Source: Bidens hawaiensis
Taxonomy: Eukaryota; Streptophyta; Magnoliopsida; Asterales; Asteraceae
Direction: 5' to 3'
Assembly (NCBI GenBank): GCA_021521415.1
Contig: JAIQDT010007334.1
Span: 82,744-146,743, forward strand
Length of the DNA: 64,000 nt
Below are positions 48,401 through 59,900 of this stretch, piece after piece. The notes below the pieces were generated by a model. That model ran no database searches and had not been told where the DNA came from. It worked only from the letters and a program-made list of their open reading frames with translations. Every line of letters starts with the position of its first letter. Position 1 is the first letter of the stretch. The translations under genes were made by a program, and so were the position numbers.

Positions 48401-49043
48401 CTTCCCTCGCGCAGGATCGCCAATGGCTAGTTTCACAGGGTATGACTCGTTGCGCTTATGCGATGAAATACTCAGACGAGTTTCAGAACCTTGTGATGGA
48501 TTGCAATGCTGCGTCGCGCTTGGTGGGTCGAGCTGAAGGGTTTAAGGATGGCTATGAATATGGCATGCTGAAGAAGAATCCATCCGACTACCCTTATCAG
48601 CTTGACGTTGTCTGCGCTGACATGGCCGAGGTGGGGGAGAAGTATTTGAATACTCCCATTCCCATCCTTGAGCAGGTATTTTAACCTTAATGAGTTTACC
48701 TTGACTTATTTTCCTAGTCTTTTGTACTCATACTTTTCCTTGTGACTTGCAGATAGCCGCGCTTGCTGACCAGCCCGATCTCAGCGCGCTAAAGAAATTA
48801 CTTGACGAGTGTGAAGGGACTGGTGGCAGCGATGATGGCGCGGGCAATGCTGCCTCTGCTAGCGGCTCTTGCGTGGCCAAAGGACCTACTCCTGACACTA
48901 TCGTGATAGAAGACGACTCCATTCAAGACGAACAGCTTGATAATGGTAAGTTTGGAGATGACGAGGAGCGGGCTGCGCCAGATGCTGAGGGAGGAGCTAA
49001 TGATGAGGACGATGAAGAGGCCGATGTTGATATAGAGACTTGA
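45467..49043 (+). pseudogene. Spliced antisense ORF of the Tat element (gypsy-type transposon domain plus coiled coil)
   Basis: Seven exons by eye: 45467-46276, 46355-46504, 46578-46910, 46996-47142, 47220-47584, 47675-48675, 48753-49043, all GT-AG, together about 1,030 codons. The N-terminal part (YGIHISQVHPCGLVRMTHFE, FEFMCKAQ) resembles the plant putative gypsy-type transposon domain (Transposase_28-like), from memory of the family. The middle is low complexity (Glu/Lys/Ala/Pro). Exon 6 is a long Ala/Glu/Arg coiled coil (about 47880-48420), and the end is acidic (DDEEADVDIET). Damage: TAG at 45671-45673 in exon 1 and a one-base-loss-type shift near 46180; the other exons stay open. Antisense ORFs between pol and the 3' LTR are reported in Tat elements; their function is unknown. 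Confidence 0.78.
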
Positions 49044-49853
49044 AAAGCCCTTCATGTTTTTTTTTTTTTTGTAGTTTTTATCTCATCATTTTGTAAATTT
49101 GTAAACTTCTATGTTTTTGAATGAAATTTTGTTTTTCCCTTATTCGCATCTTGCGCATTCCCAATTCATCTCTTTATATTGCATGTGTTTGCATGTTGAA
49201 TATAAGATATGCTTGAACATTGAAACTTGAACAAGGTTGTAAGGAAATTATTTTACTTAATCCTTGTCATATTTTAAGTTATTTTGCAATATTCTGAATA
49301 TGCTGACACGTGCCTTGGCACTTCATTATTCCTCTTTTGCGCGACGTTATCGCGCATTTATTATAGGGAATTATGAATGAGTTTTTTAGCCTTTATGTGT
49401 CAGTATGTGTTACTCTGATATCCATTACAATCCCATGCGCGACCTCGACCTGAGACCTTAACTATGTTTTGGCATGTGCTTTGCCTTAGCTGTGCTTAGG
49501 TATTTTTATGGTCTACCTGCGCAGCATGCAGGATGGATGTTGTGAGTAATTTGAGCTAAGGCTCGCATTATTGGGCTAAGGCCCTGAGCTAAGGCTCATA
49601 TTATTGGGCTAAGGCCCTGACGTTTTAGAGTTAAAACTCGTTAACGCGTTTGAGCTTGAAGCTCGCGCATGTATGTTTTACTTAGTTTTATTTTTAGTTT
49701 TGATGTCAATACAATGTTGTCATATTGCTCAAAATTAATAAAGGGAAGTGTGAAACATGTATGCAAAAGGTAATAGAATACACATTAAGAGAAAATAGCG
49801 CGTATCATTATTCATAATGGCTTAAAAAGCCTTGATTACAAACTTGACAATTT
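49044..49853. other. Spacer between antisense ORF and pol of the Tat element
   Basis: Non-coding. It contains an AATGAAATTTTG poly(A)-like stretch (about 49119) for the antisense gene and short direct repeats (GCTAAGGCCCTGAGCTAAGGCTC, first 20 bases at about 49577) at 49555-49625. Confidence 0.6.
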
Positions 49854-51264
49854 TTACATGAAACATTTTATAAGCTGCGCTGCGTTCCATGTGCGCGGGA
49901 TCTTTTTTCCATTCAAATCTTTTAAAGCGTATGCGCCTTTTCCCAATTCTTCCGAGACTTGATAAGGTCCCTCCCAGTTGGGGGACATTTTTCCCGGGGG
50001 TATCGCGCGACTAGCTTCATTGTTCCGAAGGACAAAATCATTCTTCTTGAAGTGGCATTCTTTCACGCGCTGATTGTAATATTTTTCTAGTTTCTTCTTG
50101 TATTTGGCTTCACTGATGATAGCCGCCTCTCTGCGCCCTTCAAGTAAGTTGAGATCCAACCTCCTTTCGCGCTCGTTATCCATCTTACTCCTCATGAGCA
50201 CTCTATGGGATGGGCATCCAATTTCTGCTGGAATCATTGCCTCCGTTCCATAGGTTAGGCTGAACGGGGATTCGCCATTGCTGGTTTTGCTTAATGTCCT
50301 GTGCGCCCACAGGACATTAGGTAGCTCCTCGACCCATGAATGGGATTCTCCCTCCAACCGTTTTTTCAGCCCATTCAGCAAGCTTTGGTTCGCGCGCTCC
50401 ACTTGGCCATTCCCTTGAGGGTGGTATACTGAAGTGAAGACTTGGTTGATGCGCAATTCCTTGAGCCAACTGGATATCTTCCTATTAGTGAATTGTTTGC
50501 CATTGTCGCTCACAATTTCCATGGGCAGGCCAAAACGGCATATGATGTGGCTCCAAATAAATTGCTTCATTGACTCGGCTGTGATTTTTGCTAGTGGCTT
50601 GGCTTCAACCCATTTTGTGAAATAGTCTACTGCCACTACCAAAAATTTTACTCGCCCTTGCGCTTGCGGTAAGGGACCCACAATATCGATTGCCCATTTA
50701 TGAAAAGGCCATGCGGAGGTCACCGGAATCAAGTTATTCTTTGGCCGCATGGTGTTTGGCGCATAGCTCTGACACGCTTTGCATTTTTGGATCTCTTTTA
50801 ACGCGTCCAAGTACATGCCTGGCCAATAGTAACCTGCGTTCATTGCCTTGGCAACCACCATGCGCGGGCCGGCATGTATTCCACAGATTCCTTCGTGTAT
50901 CTCTCTGACCACATAGCTTGCTTCCTCGGCATCCAGGCATTTCATGAGCGGTCCAAGATAAGAGCGTCGATATAACGTACCATCAAGCAATTCGTAGTTC
51001 TGCGACTTGTGTCTTATCTTCCTCGCCTGTGCGCGATCGTCCGGTACCTTTCCCTCCTTCAAGAATTCCATTAATGGAGTTATCCATGATGAAGGTGTTG
51101 TATGAATTACAAGGACAGACTTTGCTCCCATCGACGGGTTGCTCATTACATCCACCCTGACATCTTTGCCAAAGTGATCGAAGCTGGTTGATGCCATCTT
51201 GCTCAGCACGTCGGCAGACTTGTTTTCACTGCGCGGAATATGTATGATTCTGAAGAAGTCAATA
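49854..51264 (-). pseudogene. Tat element integrase region, with the end of the second RNase H
   Basis: The open frame gives FFRIIHIPRSENKSADVLSKM (about 51240-51180), the C-terminal signature of an RNase H. The integrase follows: zinc-finger part (CKACQSYAP), catalytic D (IDIVGPLP), second D (IVSDNGKQF), E (HPQGNGQVERAN) and a C-terminal GPY-like segment (NWEGPYQV), ending NAAQLIKCFM. The frame would be usable on its own but is cut off from RT by an LTR fragment. Confidence 0.87.
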
Positions 51265-51391
51265 TGAAGAAACGTGGATCGGCTCACTGGTAGACGATCA
51301 ACTTTCCTCGGGTATGAGTATGCTATATCACCGATGGTTCTCCGGAGTATGAATTCTTCCACCTACAAAACGAGCAGCACCGTGAACTTAC
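51265..51391 (-). repeat. 127-bp LTR-end fragment embedded in pol
   Basis: It matches 43944-44070 of the Tat element's own LTR with two or three differences, in the same orientation as the LTRs. It sits exactly where the main RNase H and most of the second RNase H should be: upstream pol stops at TPIYYVS, downstream pol resumes at FFRIIHIPR. No target duplication is visible. Confidence 0.88.
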
Positions 51392-52375
51392 ATAATAGAT
51401 TGGTGTTTGGATTCCCTTGCGATCCACCAACAACACTGCGCCAACGGCGCGCTCTCCTGCTGACAGGTACAACGTTAATGTTTCACCAGGAAGTGGAGCT
51501 GTGAGCGCAGGCAGATTTATCAGACATTCTTTTATCTCACTGAAAGCTTGCTCGGCCTCGGGCGTCCACTTGAATTGGCTTTTCTTTAAGCAATTTCTCA
51601 ATGTGTTGACGAATGGGGTAGATTTGCTTGCGTGGTTCGCTAGGAACCTGTTAATTGATACCAATCTACCATTGAACTTTTGAACTTCCTTCATGGAGGA
51701 TGGTGAGGGCATGTCAAGGATAGCCTCCACCTTCTCTGGGTTCACCTTGAAACCATCCTTGGTGACCATTACATCGAGAAATTTCCCTTCTTCTACGCCG
51801 AATGTGCATTTGCTCGGGTTGAGCTTCATGTTTACTTCCTTTAGGCGCCAAAGGGTTTCTTCGATGTCTTTGAGCATTTGTTTTTCCTCCCTGCTTTTAA
51901 TCACCAAATCATCCACGTAAACTTCTAAGTTTCTTCCAATTTGCTCGTTGAAAACCGCATCCATGAGTCTTTGGTAAGTGGCTCCTGCATTCTTCAAACC
52001 AAAGGGCATTTTTGTGTAACAGAAAACTCCCTTGTCAGTTCTGAAGGCAGTCTTGTCCTCATCTTGTGGTGCCATTTGAATTTGGTGATAGCCCTTGTAG
52101 GCATCCAGGAAACATTTGAGCTTAAATGGCGCCACAGAGTCCACCTTCGCGTTAATGTTTGGGAGGGGGGTAACAATCTTTTGGACACGCTTTGTTGAGG
52201 TCCTTGAAATCAATGCACATTCTCCATGACCCATTGCTCTTCTTTACCATCACAGGATTGGCTACCCATGTTTGGTATCGTATTGGGCGGATGATATTTG
52301 CGCGCAGAAGATCTTCTACTTGCTCATTCATGGCCTTTGCCTTCTCATCCCCCATGACTTTTCTTTTGAGCAATT
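51392..52375 (-). pseudogene. Tat element reverse transcriptase and start of RNase H (frameshifted)
   Basis: Two frames: 52373-52152 (NGSWRMCIDFKDLNKACPKD) and 52234-51323 (AYKGYHQIQM, KTAFRT, YTKMPFGLKNAGATYQRLM, YVDDLVIKS). A frameshift joins them near 52165-52190, and another links to the protease frame near 52350-52375. RNase H starts (LYLSAGERAVGAVL) and is then cut by the LTR fragment. The catalytic YVDD is intact. Confidence 0.87.
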
Positions 52376-53085
52376 GGCTCTACAGACTTGAATGTGTTGA
52401 GAGAATGCTGCGCCAGGTCTCGCGGAACCCCAGTCATATCAGAATGTTGCCACGCGAAGACCGACATATATGTTGTGAGCAATCTTTTCATTCTCAACCT
52501 TGTGTCGTCTGATATCGTAGCTCCAATTGTGATTGTTTGTTCTGGGAATTTTGGGTTGAGAATCCATTCCTCTGGCGCGTTGTTTTCCATTGGAAGCTTC
52601 ATTCTCCCTTCTCGCGGTATACTTGTTACTGCGCACAAATGATCTCGGTATACAAATGTTACACCTGTTGGTGTTGGGAACCCCAACCCGCCGTGCGCTG
52701 GTGACGGTATGGCGTTGAATTGGGCAATCGTTCCTCTACCCAAGATCATATTATGGCATGAAGTGGTGGGCAAGACCAAGAAGTTGACAATTTCAGCTCG
52801 CTTGTGTTTCTCATCCCCCGTAGTTAGTTCGAATTGTATCTGACCTAGGGGGTGAATAATTTCATTCGAGACACCCGAAATTGGTGCATTCACAATTTCG
52901 AGCCTTGCTTGGTCTGCTGGATCCAACTTCCTGAAACATTGCTCATACATGATGTCTGATTCACTGCCGGTGTCCACCAGGACTTTTGACACCTCATAAT
53001 GAGCAATGTGTGTAGTGATGACTAAAGGACTGCTGATAGACGGGCCTCCTCTGATTCTTGGGAAGATTACTTGTTGCTCACGCAA
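52376..53085 (-). pseudogene. Tat element protease region
   Basis: Contains the aspartic protease signature VLVDTGSESDIMY (about 52985-52950) and a downstream ILGRGTIAQFNA block. It is in a different frame from gag, overlapping its end by about 20 bp (53067-53085). Confidence 0.8.
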
Positions 53086-54432
53086 TCTCCTTGGACTTGC
53101 GCGCTTTTCTTTCTCGATCTTTGCCCTTGCCTTCCTCCCTCGGCTACACAGATTCTTTTGAATTTTTTACTGGCTGAGGCTCCATCTGGTTGTTCATTCT
53201 CTGGTCTTGGGTTTTTCACCAGGTGAGCCAACTTGCCTGATTTCACATCTCTTTCAATCGCATCCTTCAAATGGTGGCATGCATCGGTGTTGTGCCCTGT
53301 GGACTTGTGAAACTCACAATACTTGCCACTGTTTGGTGGTCTCTTATGGAGTAATGGCTTGGGGCTTTTAAACTGGACATTCACTGTGCTTAACACTTGC
53401 GAAGGCGTTTTGGTAAGGGGAGTCCATATTCTTGGTAGAGGTCTGTTAGGCTCTCTGCCGCCTTCCCTCTTGTCACCTTCTCCGCGATTACAAATGTCTT
53501 TTTGGGGCTGGGGTGAACTTTGTTGCGCTTGCTTTTCTGCGGGAGAATAACTGGTTTGTTGCAACCTGGACCATACGGAGTTTTGTTTGCCCCTCCTTTC
53601 ATTGTTGCGTGGTGCTTCTGTTTGATGCCCTCTGTCTCTTGCTCTGTCTTGGGCAATTTGTTTTTCATTTCGCGCGAAGACTCGCGATGCTTCCATAAGC
53701 TTAGCCCAAGTGGTTGGAATGCCATCTCTGCTCACGAGAGCTCTGCGGAGTTGATCACTGCGCGCACCTTGTATAAAGGCCACGCGCAAGAGTTGTTCAG
53801 TGATACCTCCAATTGCAAGAGACTCCTGATTGAAACGAGTTATGTAGTCTTCAATTGTTTCATCATTCCTGCGCACGCAGTGCATGATGTCATCGGGGTC
53901 GCGCGTGTGTCTGCGCTGCTGTACAAAGTGAGCCTGGAACTTCTCCAATAGCACTTCGAACCCATCGATTTGTCCAGTCGGAAAGCTTTCGAACCAGACA
54001 CGCGCTGCGCCCGTGAGGCAGCGAGCAAACATGTGACACCATGTTGGCATCGTCCAGCTTTCTAGGTTTCCAGTGTTGTAAAAACCTTGTAAGAAATCGT
54101 CTGGATCTGTTGTGCCATCGTACTTGCCCAAACCATTTGGCATCTTGGTTTTGTGTTGAATGGGAGCCTTCGCGATGCGCTCAGTGAATTTTGAATGCTT
54201 CACCAAGATGGCTGGACTATATGGTGTGGTTACGTCCACTTGCCCTCTCGCTGGTGGGTTGTACGGTGTGTACAGATCCATATCGGCTTTGGCTCCAGGC
54301 GCTATGTTCATGTGCGCGCGGAGCTGTGAGCCTCCTGCATGAGTATCTCGCGTCTTCCTCATGCTGTGCACTTCTTCATCACTAAAATCAGCGTGTTCGG
54401 TGTGAACAGAGTGACCATCTTCCGGCGCGCGC
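53067..54432 (-). pseudogene. Tat element gag, truncated at its 5' side by the nested insertion
   Basis: A Ty3/gypsy gag domain (KYDGTTDPDDFLQGFYNT, MFARCLTGAARVWF, FNQESLAIGG) followed by a basic region and a short cysteine/histidine motif (CEFHKSTGHNTDACHHL). The ATG formed at 54440 comes from the inserted LTR; the genuine N-terminus continues at 63480 across the nested element. Confidence 0.87.
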
Positions 54433-56297
54433 TGTGACATCTGCCCCGATCCGACCCGACCCAGGTACCCGTTTCTCTGACCCGATCTCTCTTTTATTAT
54501 TTAATATTAATAATAATATATATTTCCTTCCCGCCTCTTTCTCTCTCTTTCTTTCCGCCGTCCCGTCCCTCTTCCTTCTCTCTTTCCGCCTTCTTTTCCC
54601 TCTTGTCGCCGTCCCGCCCTTACGCCTTGTTTCCCTCTTTGCTTGTCCTTTGGTTCTTCCCGCCTAAGGATGTCTGCAGCTCCACGCGCCAGACTCCTTT
54701 CATGGAAGCCTGCGTGAAGACATCTTGTTCATGCGATGCGTGAAGAGAGCTCTTCTCGCAGCGCGCTAAGAATGCATGTTCTTCCCGCAATGCGCTAAGA
54801 ATGTATGTTCTTCCCGCGATGCGCTTAGAATTCTTGTTCTTCACGCAGCACGCTAAGGATTTGTGATTCTTCCCGCAGTGCGCTAAGGATTGTTGTGCCA
54901 GCCTTCGCGCTCGCGCACTCAGCCTTCCCGCGCTTAACCCTTTGAGTTTTCTTCTGTTGAATCTAGCCGTTGCTTTTGTGTTGTCTTATCTTCTGAGCTG
55001 TTGACCTAACCCATCTAATGTCTGAATAGTTACTTTCGGCGCAGCATGCGTACCAACCCCATTGGTTGACAGAAAAAGTGACTGACATAATCTTTTGAGA
55101 TCTGCTTTTGCCATGCTTGACCAGTACCTTTATCTGACCCGCCATGCCTGTTACTGTTCCCTGTCAGCTTTATCTTGCCCCCTGCAGCTGCCATATCTTT
55201 TGATATCTTTTGCTTTTGGAATCTTTTGCTTTTTGAGATCTTTTCCCCTTTTCTAGGGATTATGTCTCCTAGGGTTTCCCTATAAATAATAATCTTATTT
55301 TTCTTAACACTACACACACAAACACTTAATCTCTCCTGTCCTCTCTTGCTCCTTGCTCTCTCTGCCGTCTTCCTCTCTGCCTCCGTCTTCCTCCCTGTTC
55401 TGCCCTGCTTTCCGGTAATATATATTATATATAATAATTTACTTATTATTTATGCTAACTTATAATCAAGACTTAAAACCAATCGTTAAAACAATAATCT
55501 TATTTATAGGTTAACTTGTGCTTGTTTAAAGTTGGTTCTTGCTTTATCTTACACCGCATCGTTTATCAAGTGAGTAATCTCGTACCTAATCCCTTTTTTA
55601 TTTTAAATGCTTTGGGATGTTCATGTGTTCATACAAAACTTGAGTCTTAAACTTGTTTATGAACTTTAGTCGCGCAGTATCCCATGTGTTGAGGACGTTT
55701 ACTTGGCTGTTTATTTGTATGTGTGTATCATTAACCGCTTTGTTCGGCCTATTCCGCAGTTCCGTTGGTACCATTAGTTGAACACGGGAGACCTATCGTT
55801 TACGGTTTTCTTTGTTTACACTTGCACAGATGTTTTCTCGTTTTTATGCTCAATTGGGAGCATGGATTGAACTATGATCTATGAACTATCTTAGGCTTGA
55901 TCACAATCTGATTACACCCTTGTTAAACTCTAGACATACACGTGTTGCGCGCAGATTTACTATGATTATCTATGATTATCTATTAAACTTGATTTCTCAC
56001 CAACACGCAAGTGTTTGACGTTTATTTTAACACATGTTCAGGTTTGCAGTAGCTGTTTTGGAGCTTGTGGACACGTAGGACGTTTTTACTTTTGGACCTA
56101 GAATTAAAATGTATCAAGACAAGTTAATGTTGTTTGAATGTTATAATTTATAATATATTGATTTATGTTCTTTACTTTCCCCGCTGCGCGTGCGCGATAA
56201 AATGTGTATTAATAAATATTGACACCAATAGTGTCGCGAGTAATGAAGCAATATGTGGCGCCCCGATGTATAATCCGCCTTTGGTCGGGGTGTTACA
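54433..56297 (+). repeat. 5' LTR of the 54433 element
   Basis: Begins TGTGACATCTG and ends GGTCGGGGTGTTACA. U3 contains a tandem array of about six ~33-bp units (about 54715-54900) with a TTCTTCCCGCAATGCGCTAA core. TATA box TATAAATAA at 55281-55289. Predicted leader intron 55570-56041 (donor CAA/GTGAGTAA, acceptor GTTCAG/GT). Confidence 0.93.
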
Positions 56298-56300
56298 GAT

Positions 56301-56312
56301 TGGTATCAGAGC
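56301..56312 (+). promoter_or_regulatory. Primer binding site, initiator tRNA-Met type
   Basis: TGGTATCAGAGC starts three bases after the LTR end. Same site and spacing as in the 21028 element. Confidence 0.93.
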
Positions 56313-56535
56313 TCGTTGACTTTAGGATAGGTGGTTAGACGTAACGGCCTAGAATACCTAAGAGTCCCTTCTCGCGCATGAGAGAAATCTCATGTTTGCG
56401 CGCTTATTGTTAATTACTCGTTATTTATGAATATGCTCGCACTTGCGCAGTATATGATTTTATGTTCTATTTCGCGATATTTCGATTTTTGTTGAATTTC
56501 GATTTTTATTGATTTTACTTACATATTCGTTTGTT

Positions 56536-56800
56536 GGGATTTGAAGATCCGAAAAGTCATGGTGATACATGAATAGTTGATTTTCAATTTCCATTTACGA
56601 TCATGTTCTGAGGTTGGAGACTTGAAAAGTCATGGTGATACATGAATTGTCAACCCCCAATACTCATTTTCTTGTATATTTTATATTGAAGATTGGAAAG
56701 TCATGGTGATACATGAATCGTCAATCTCCAATACTCGTTTACTAGCTATTTTAAATTGAGAACTCGGAAAGTCACGGTGATACGTGAATTGTCGGTTCTT
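56536..56800 (+). repeat. Four tandem hairpin units in the leader before gag
   Basis: Each unit has a 5-bp stem TCATG/CATGA closing a GTGATA loop (inner stems 56557-56572, 56630-56645, 56702-56716, 56772-56787), wrapped by an outer stem that differs per unit: about GGGATTTGAAGA with TTTTCAATTTCC (56536-56592), GGTTG/CAACC (56612-56655), GATTG/CAATC (56691-56726) and AGAAC/GTTCT (56759-56799). In the fourth the inner stem is TCACG/CGTGA, a matched change on both sides. Units are spaced about 70 bp. The position between primer site and gag is where retroelement packaging or dimerisation signals usually lie; that role is inferred. Confidence 0.72.
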
Positions 56801-56952
56801 GATTCGAATTTGTTACCTTTATTAAGTCTGCATTTAGGATCATTTATTTTACTTTAACTTTTGATAGTATCTAACTCCGTGAAACCAAGCTTTATAAGAT
56901 TAAAACTTTGCGCTAAAACCAAGATATTAACTAAAATTAAAATTTTTATAGA

Positions 56953-59900
56953 ATGCCTCCGCTATCTCGCCGATTTCAGAGAAGAGAAGCCTCGCGCATG
57001 CGTAGACAGCAACGTTCCCAGGAAATGGCCGCCGCAATAGCCCAAGCTTTGAGCCAAAACAATGCCAACACCACCAGTTATAACATTAAGTCCTTTAATG
57101 CGGGTAACCCTCCAAAGTTCACAGGTCTTGAAGGAGCCACCGTGATGCTCCAATGGCTCGAAAAGATTGAAAACACTTTCCTCCATACCCAATGCCCCTC
57201 AGAAAGACGAACCCTATATGCTTCCAGTGTCCTGGAATCCAGAGCGCTTACATGGTGGAATGGAGTAGCTCATGCGCGTGGCGCAGAGGCTGCTTCTAGC
57301 ATGACATGGGAGGAATTCAAGGAAATTCTTACTCGAGAATTCTGCCCTCCCAACGAAGTTAAGCGCCTGGAGGAAGAATTCTGGAACTTGAAGCAATACA
57401 GCGGTGAAGCGCGCGAGTACGCGACGCGCTTCCACGAGCTAAGCTTACTGGTCCCTCACCTTGTTACCCCTTCCCGCCGAGCCATCGAGAAATTCCTTGG
57501 GGGTCTCCCCATGGAAATTCAAGATTCTGTATGGGCCAGAAACCCAGTTACCCTCTCTGACGCCATCGAATTGGCCGCTGTGCTCAGCGACAACCATGTC
57601 AGAGCAGGAACCCTGTTCCTGCGGGGAACTGAGAAGACCAAACCCACCAAGACTGTCCCTGAACCAACAGAAACCAAACCAGAACCCTCAAACCATAACC
57701 AGAAACGTAGGCGCAGACAAGCCTATGCGCTTACCAACCCGCACATTGTCCAGCAACCAATTTATCAACCAGTTTACGCGCCTAACCCACTGTCAACCTA
57801 CCCAGCACCTCCTGTAGTCCACAACTATGCCTTAACCAATCCAGCACTTCCTGCCCCGCCAACTAAGAAACCTTACACAGGAAACCAACCCTTCTGCCCA
57901 ACCTGTAGACTTCATCACCCACCTCAAGTCCCGTGTCGACAATGTAACCGATGTGGCCGCGTAGGACACTCCGTTGAGTACTGTAGAACCCCTCCCTCCA
58001 ATCCGATTGCGCCAACACCACCAGCCTACCCGCAGAACCCACAGCCAACTTACCAAAACCCACGACCCAGATCGTGCTTTAACTGCGGTGATCCAAGTCA
58101 TTTCCGGAACGCGTGCCCAAGGCTACAAGTTCAGATTACTCAAGCGAATCCGGTGAACCAAATTTCGAACCAAGTGACGCGTGGCCGAGCTTTTAACATA
58201 ACCGCGCACCAAGCGCAAGCGAATAACGACGTAGTTAATGGTACATTTTTGCTTAACGGATTTTATGCATCTATGCTTTTTGATACTGGCGCCGATCGAA
58301 GTTTTATCTCTCGCGCCTTTGAGCGGAAGCTTGCGCGACCGCGCGACAACTTAAAAGAAGATTTTTCAGTTGAATTGGCTAATGGCGAAACTGTTTTAAT
58401 AAACTCGGTAATTAAAGATTGCACGCTTAACCTTAACGAAAACGATTTCCTGATCGACCTCATCCCTATGCCTCTTGGAAGCTTTGATGTTATCATTGGT
58501 ATGGACTGGCTCTCGAAGAATCGCGCCGAAGTTATTTGCGCCAAGAAATTGATTCGCATACCTCGAGAAAATGGTGATCTTCATATTTACGGCGAAAAAC
58601 CCTCCAGTGGTCTTAAACTTATGTCTTGCGCCGAAGCCCAAAGACTCATGCGGAAGAAGTGTATTGCGTTTCTAGCCCATGTGGTTAAACCTGCTGAAGA
58701 GAAGAAGCTTCGCGATATCCCTGTTGTGCGTGATTTCCCTGAAGTTTTTCCTGATGATCTTCCTGGTATCCCTCCCGCTCGTGAAGTCGAGTTTCGTATT
58801 GATCTTGTCCCTGGTGCTTCCCCCGTAGCTAAATCTCCTTATCGTCTTGCACCCGCTGAGATGCAAGAATTGGCAAGCCAACTTCAAGAGTTGACTGCTA
58901 AAGGATTCATTCGCCCTAGCTCTTCTCCCTGGGGTGCTCCGGTGTTGTTCGTTAAAAAGAAAGATGGATCGTTTTGCATGTGTATTGATTACCGCGAGTT
59001 GAACAAACTCACCATTAAAAACCGGTATCCCTTACCACGAATTGACGACCTCTTTGATCAACTCCAAGGTGCCTCTTGTTTCTCGAAGATTGATCTCCGC
59101 TCTGGCTATCACCAGTTGCGCATCCGCGATGAAGATATTCCGAAGACTGCTTTTCGAACTCGTTATGGCCATTTTGAATTCTTGGTCATGTCCTTCGGTC
59201 TAACCAACGCACCCGCCGTTTTCATGGATCTAATGAATCGGGTGTGTAGGCCTTTCTTGGATAAATTCGTGATCGTGTTTATCGATGATGTTCTGGTGTA
59301 TTCTAAGACCAAGGCCGAGCATGAGCAACATCTCCGATTGGTGTTGCAAAAGCTCCGAACCGAGCAACTCTATGCTAAGCTTTCCAAGTGTGAATTCTGG
59401 TCTGATGAAGTACAGTTTCTTGGTCATGTTGTAAACAAGATGGGTATTCATGTCGACCCATCCAAGATTGAAGCAATCAAGAACTGGATTACGCCATCCT
59501 CTCCTTCTGAGATCCGTTCCTTTCTGGGCTTAGCTGGTTATTACCGGCGTTTCATTTCGAACTTCTCAAAGATCGCTTTGCCTTTAACAGCTCTAACGCA
59601 CAAAGGTAAACCGTATATTTGGGGCTCGAAGCAAGAAGAAGCCTTTCTGACGCTCAAGCGTTTGTTGTGTGAAGCTCCTGTTCTTGCGCTACCTGAGGGT
59701 AATGATGATTTTGTCGTGTATTGCGATGCATCCAACCAAGGTCTCGGTTGTGTTCTTATGCAACGAGGCAAGGTTATCGCTTACGCATCAAGGCAACTCA
59801 AGGTTCATGAAAAGAATTATACAACTCACGACCTCGAGCTTGGTGCAGTTGTTTTTGCCTTGAAGATCTGGAGACACTACCTTTATGGTACTAAGTGTAT

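Noticed and set aside
56962..57435. Minus-strand frames opposite gag of the 54433 element
   Set aside because: Shadows of the long gag-pol frame; no independent signal, and no counterpart opposite the gag of the 21028 element.
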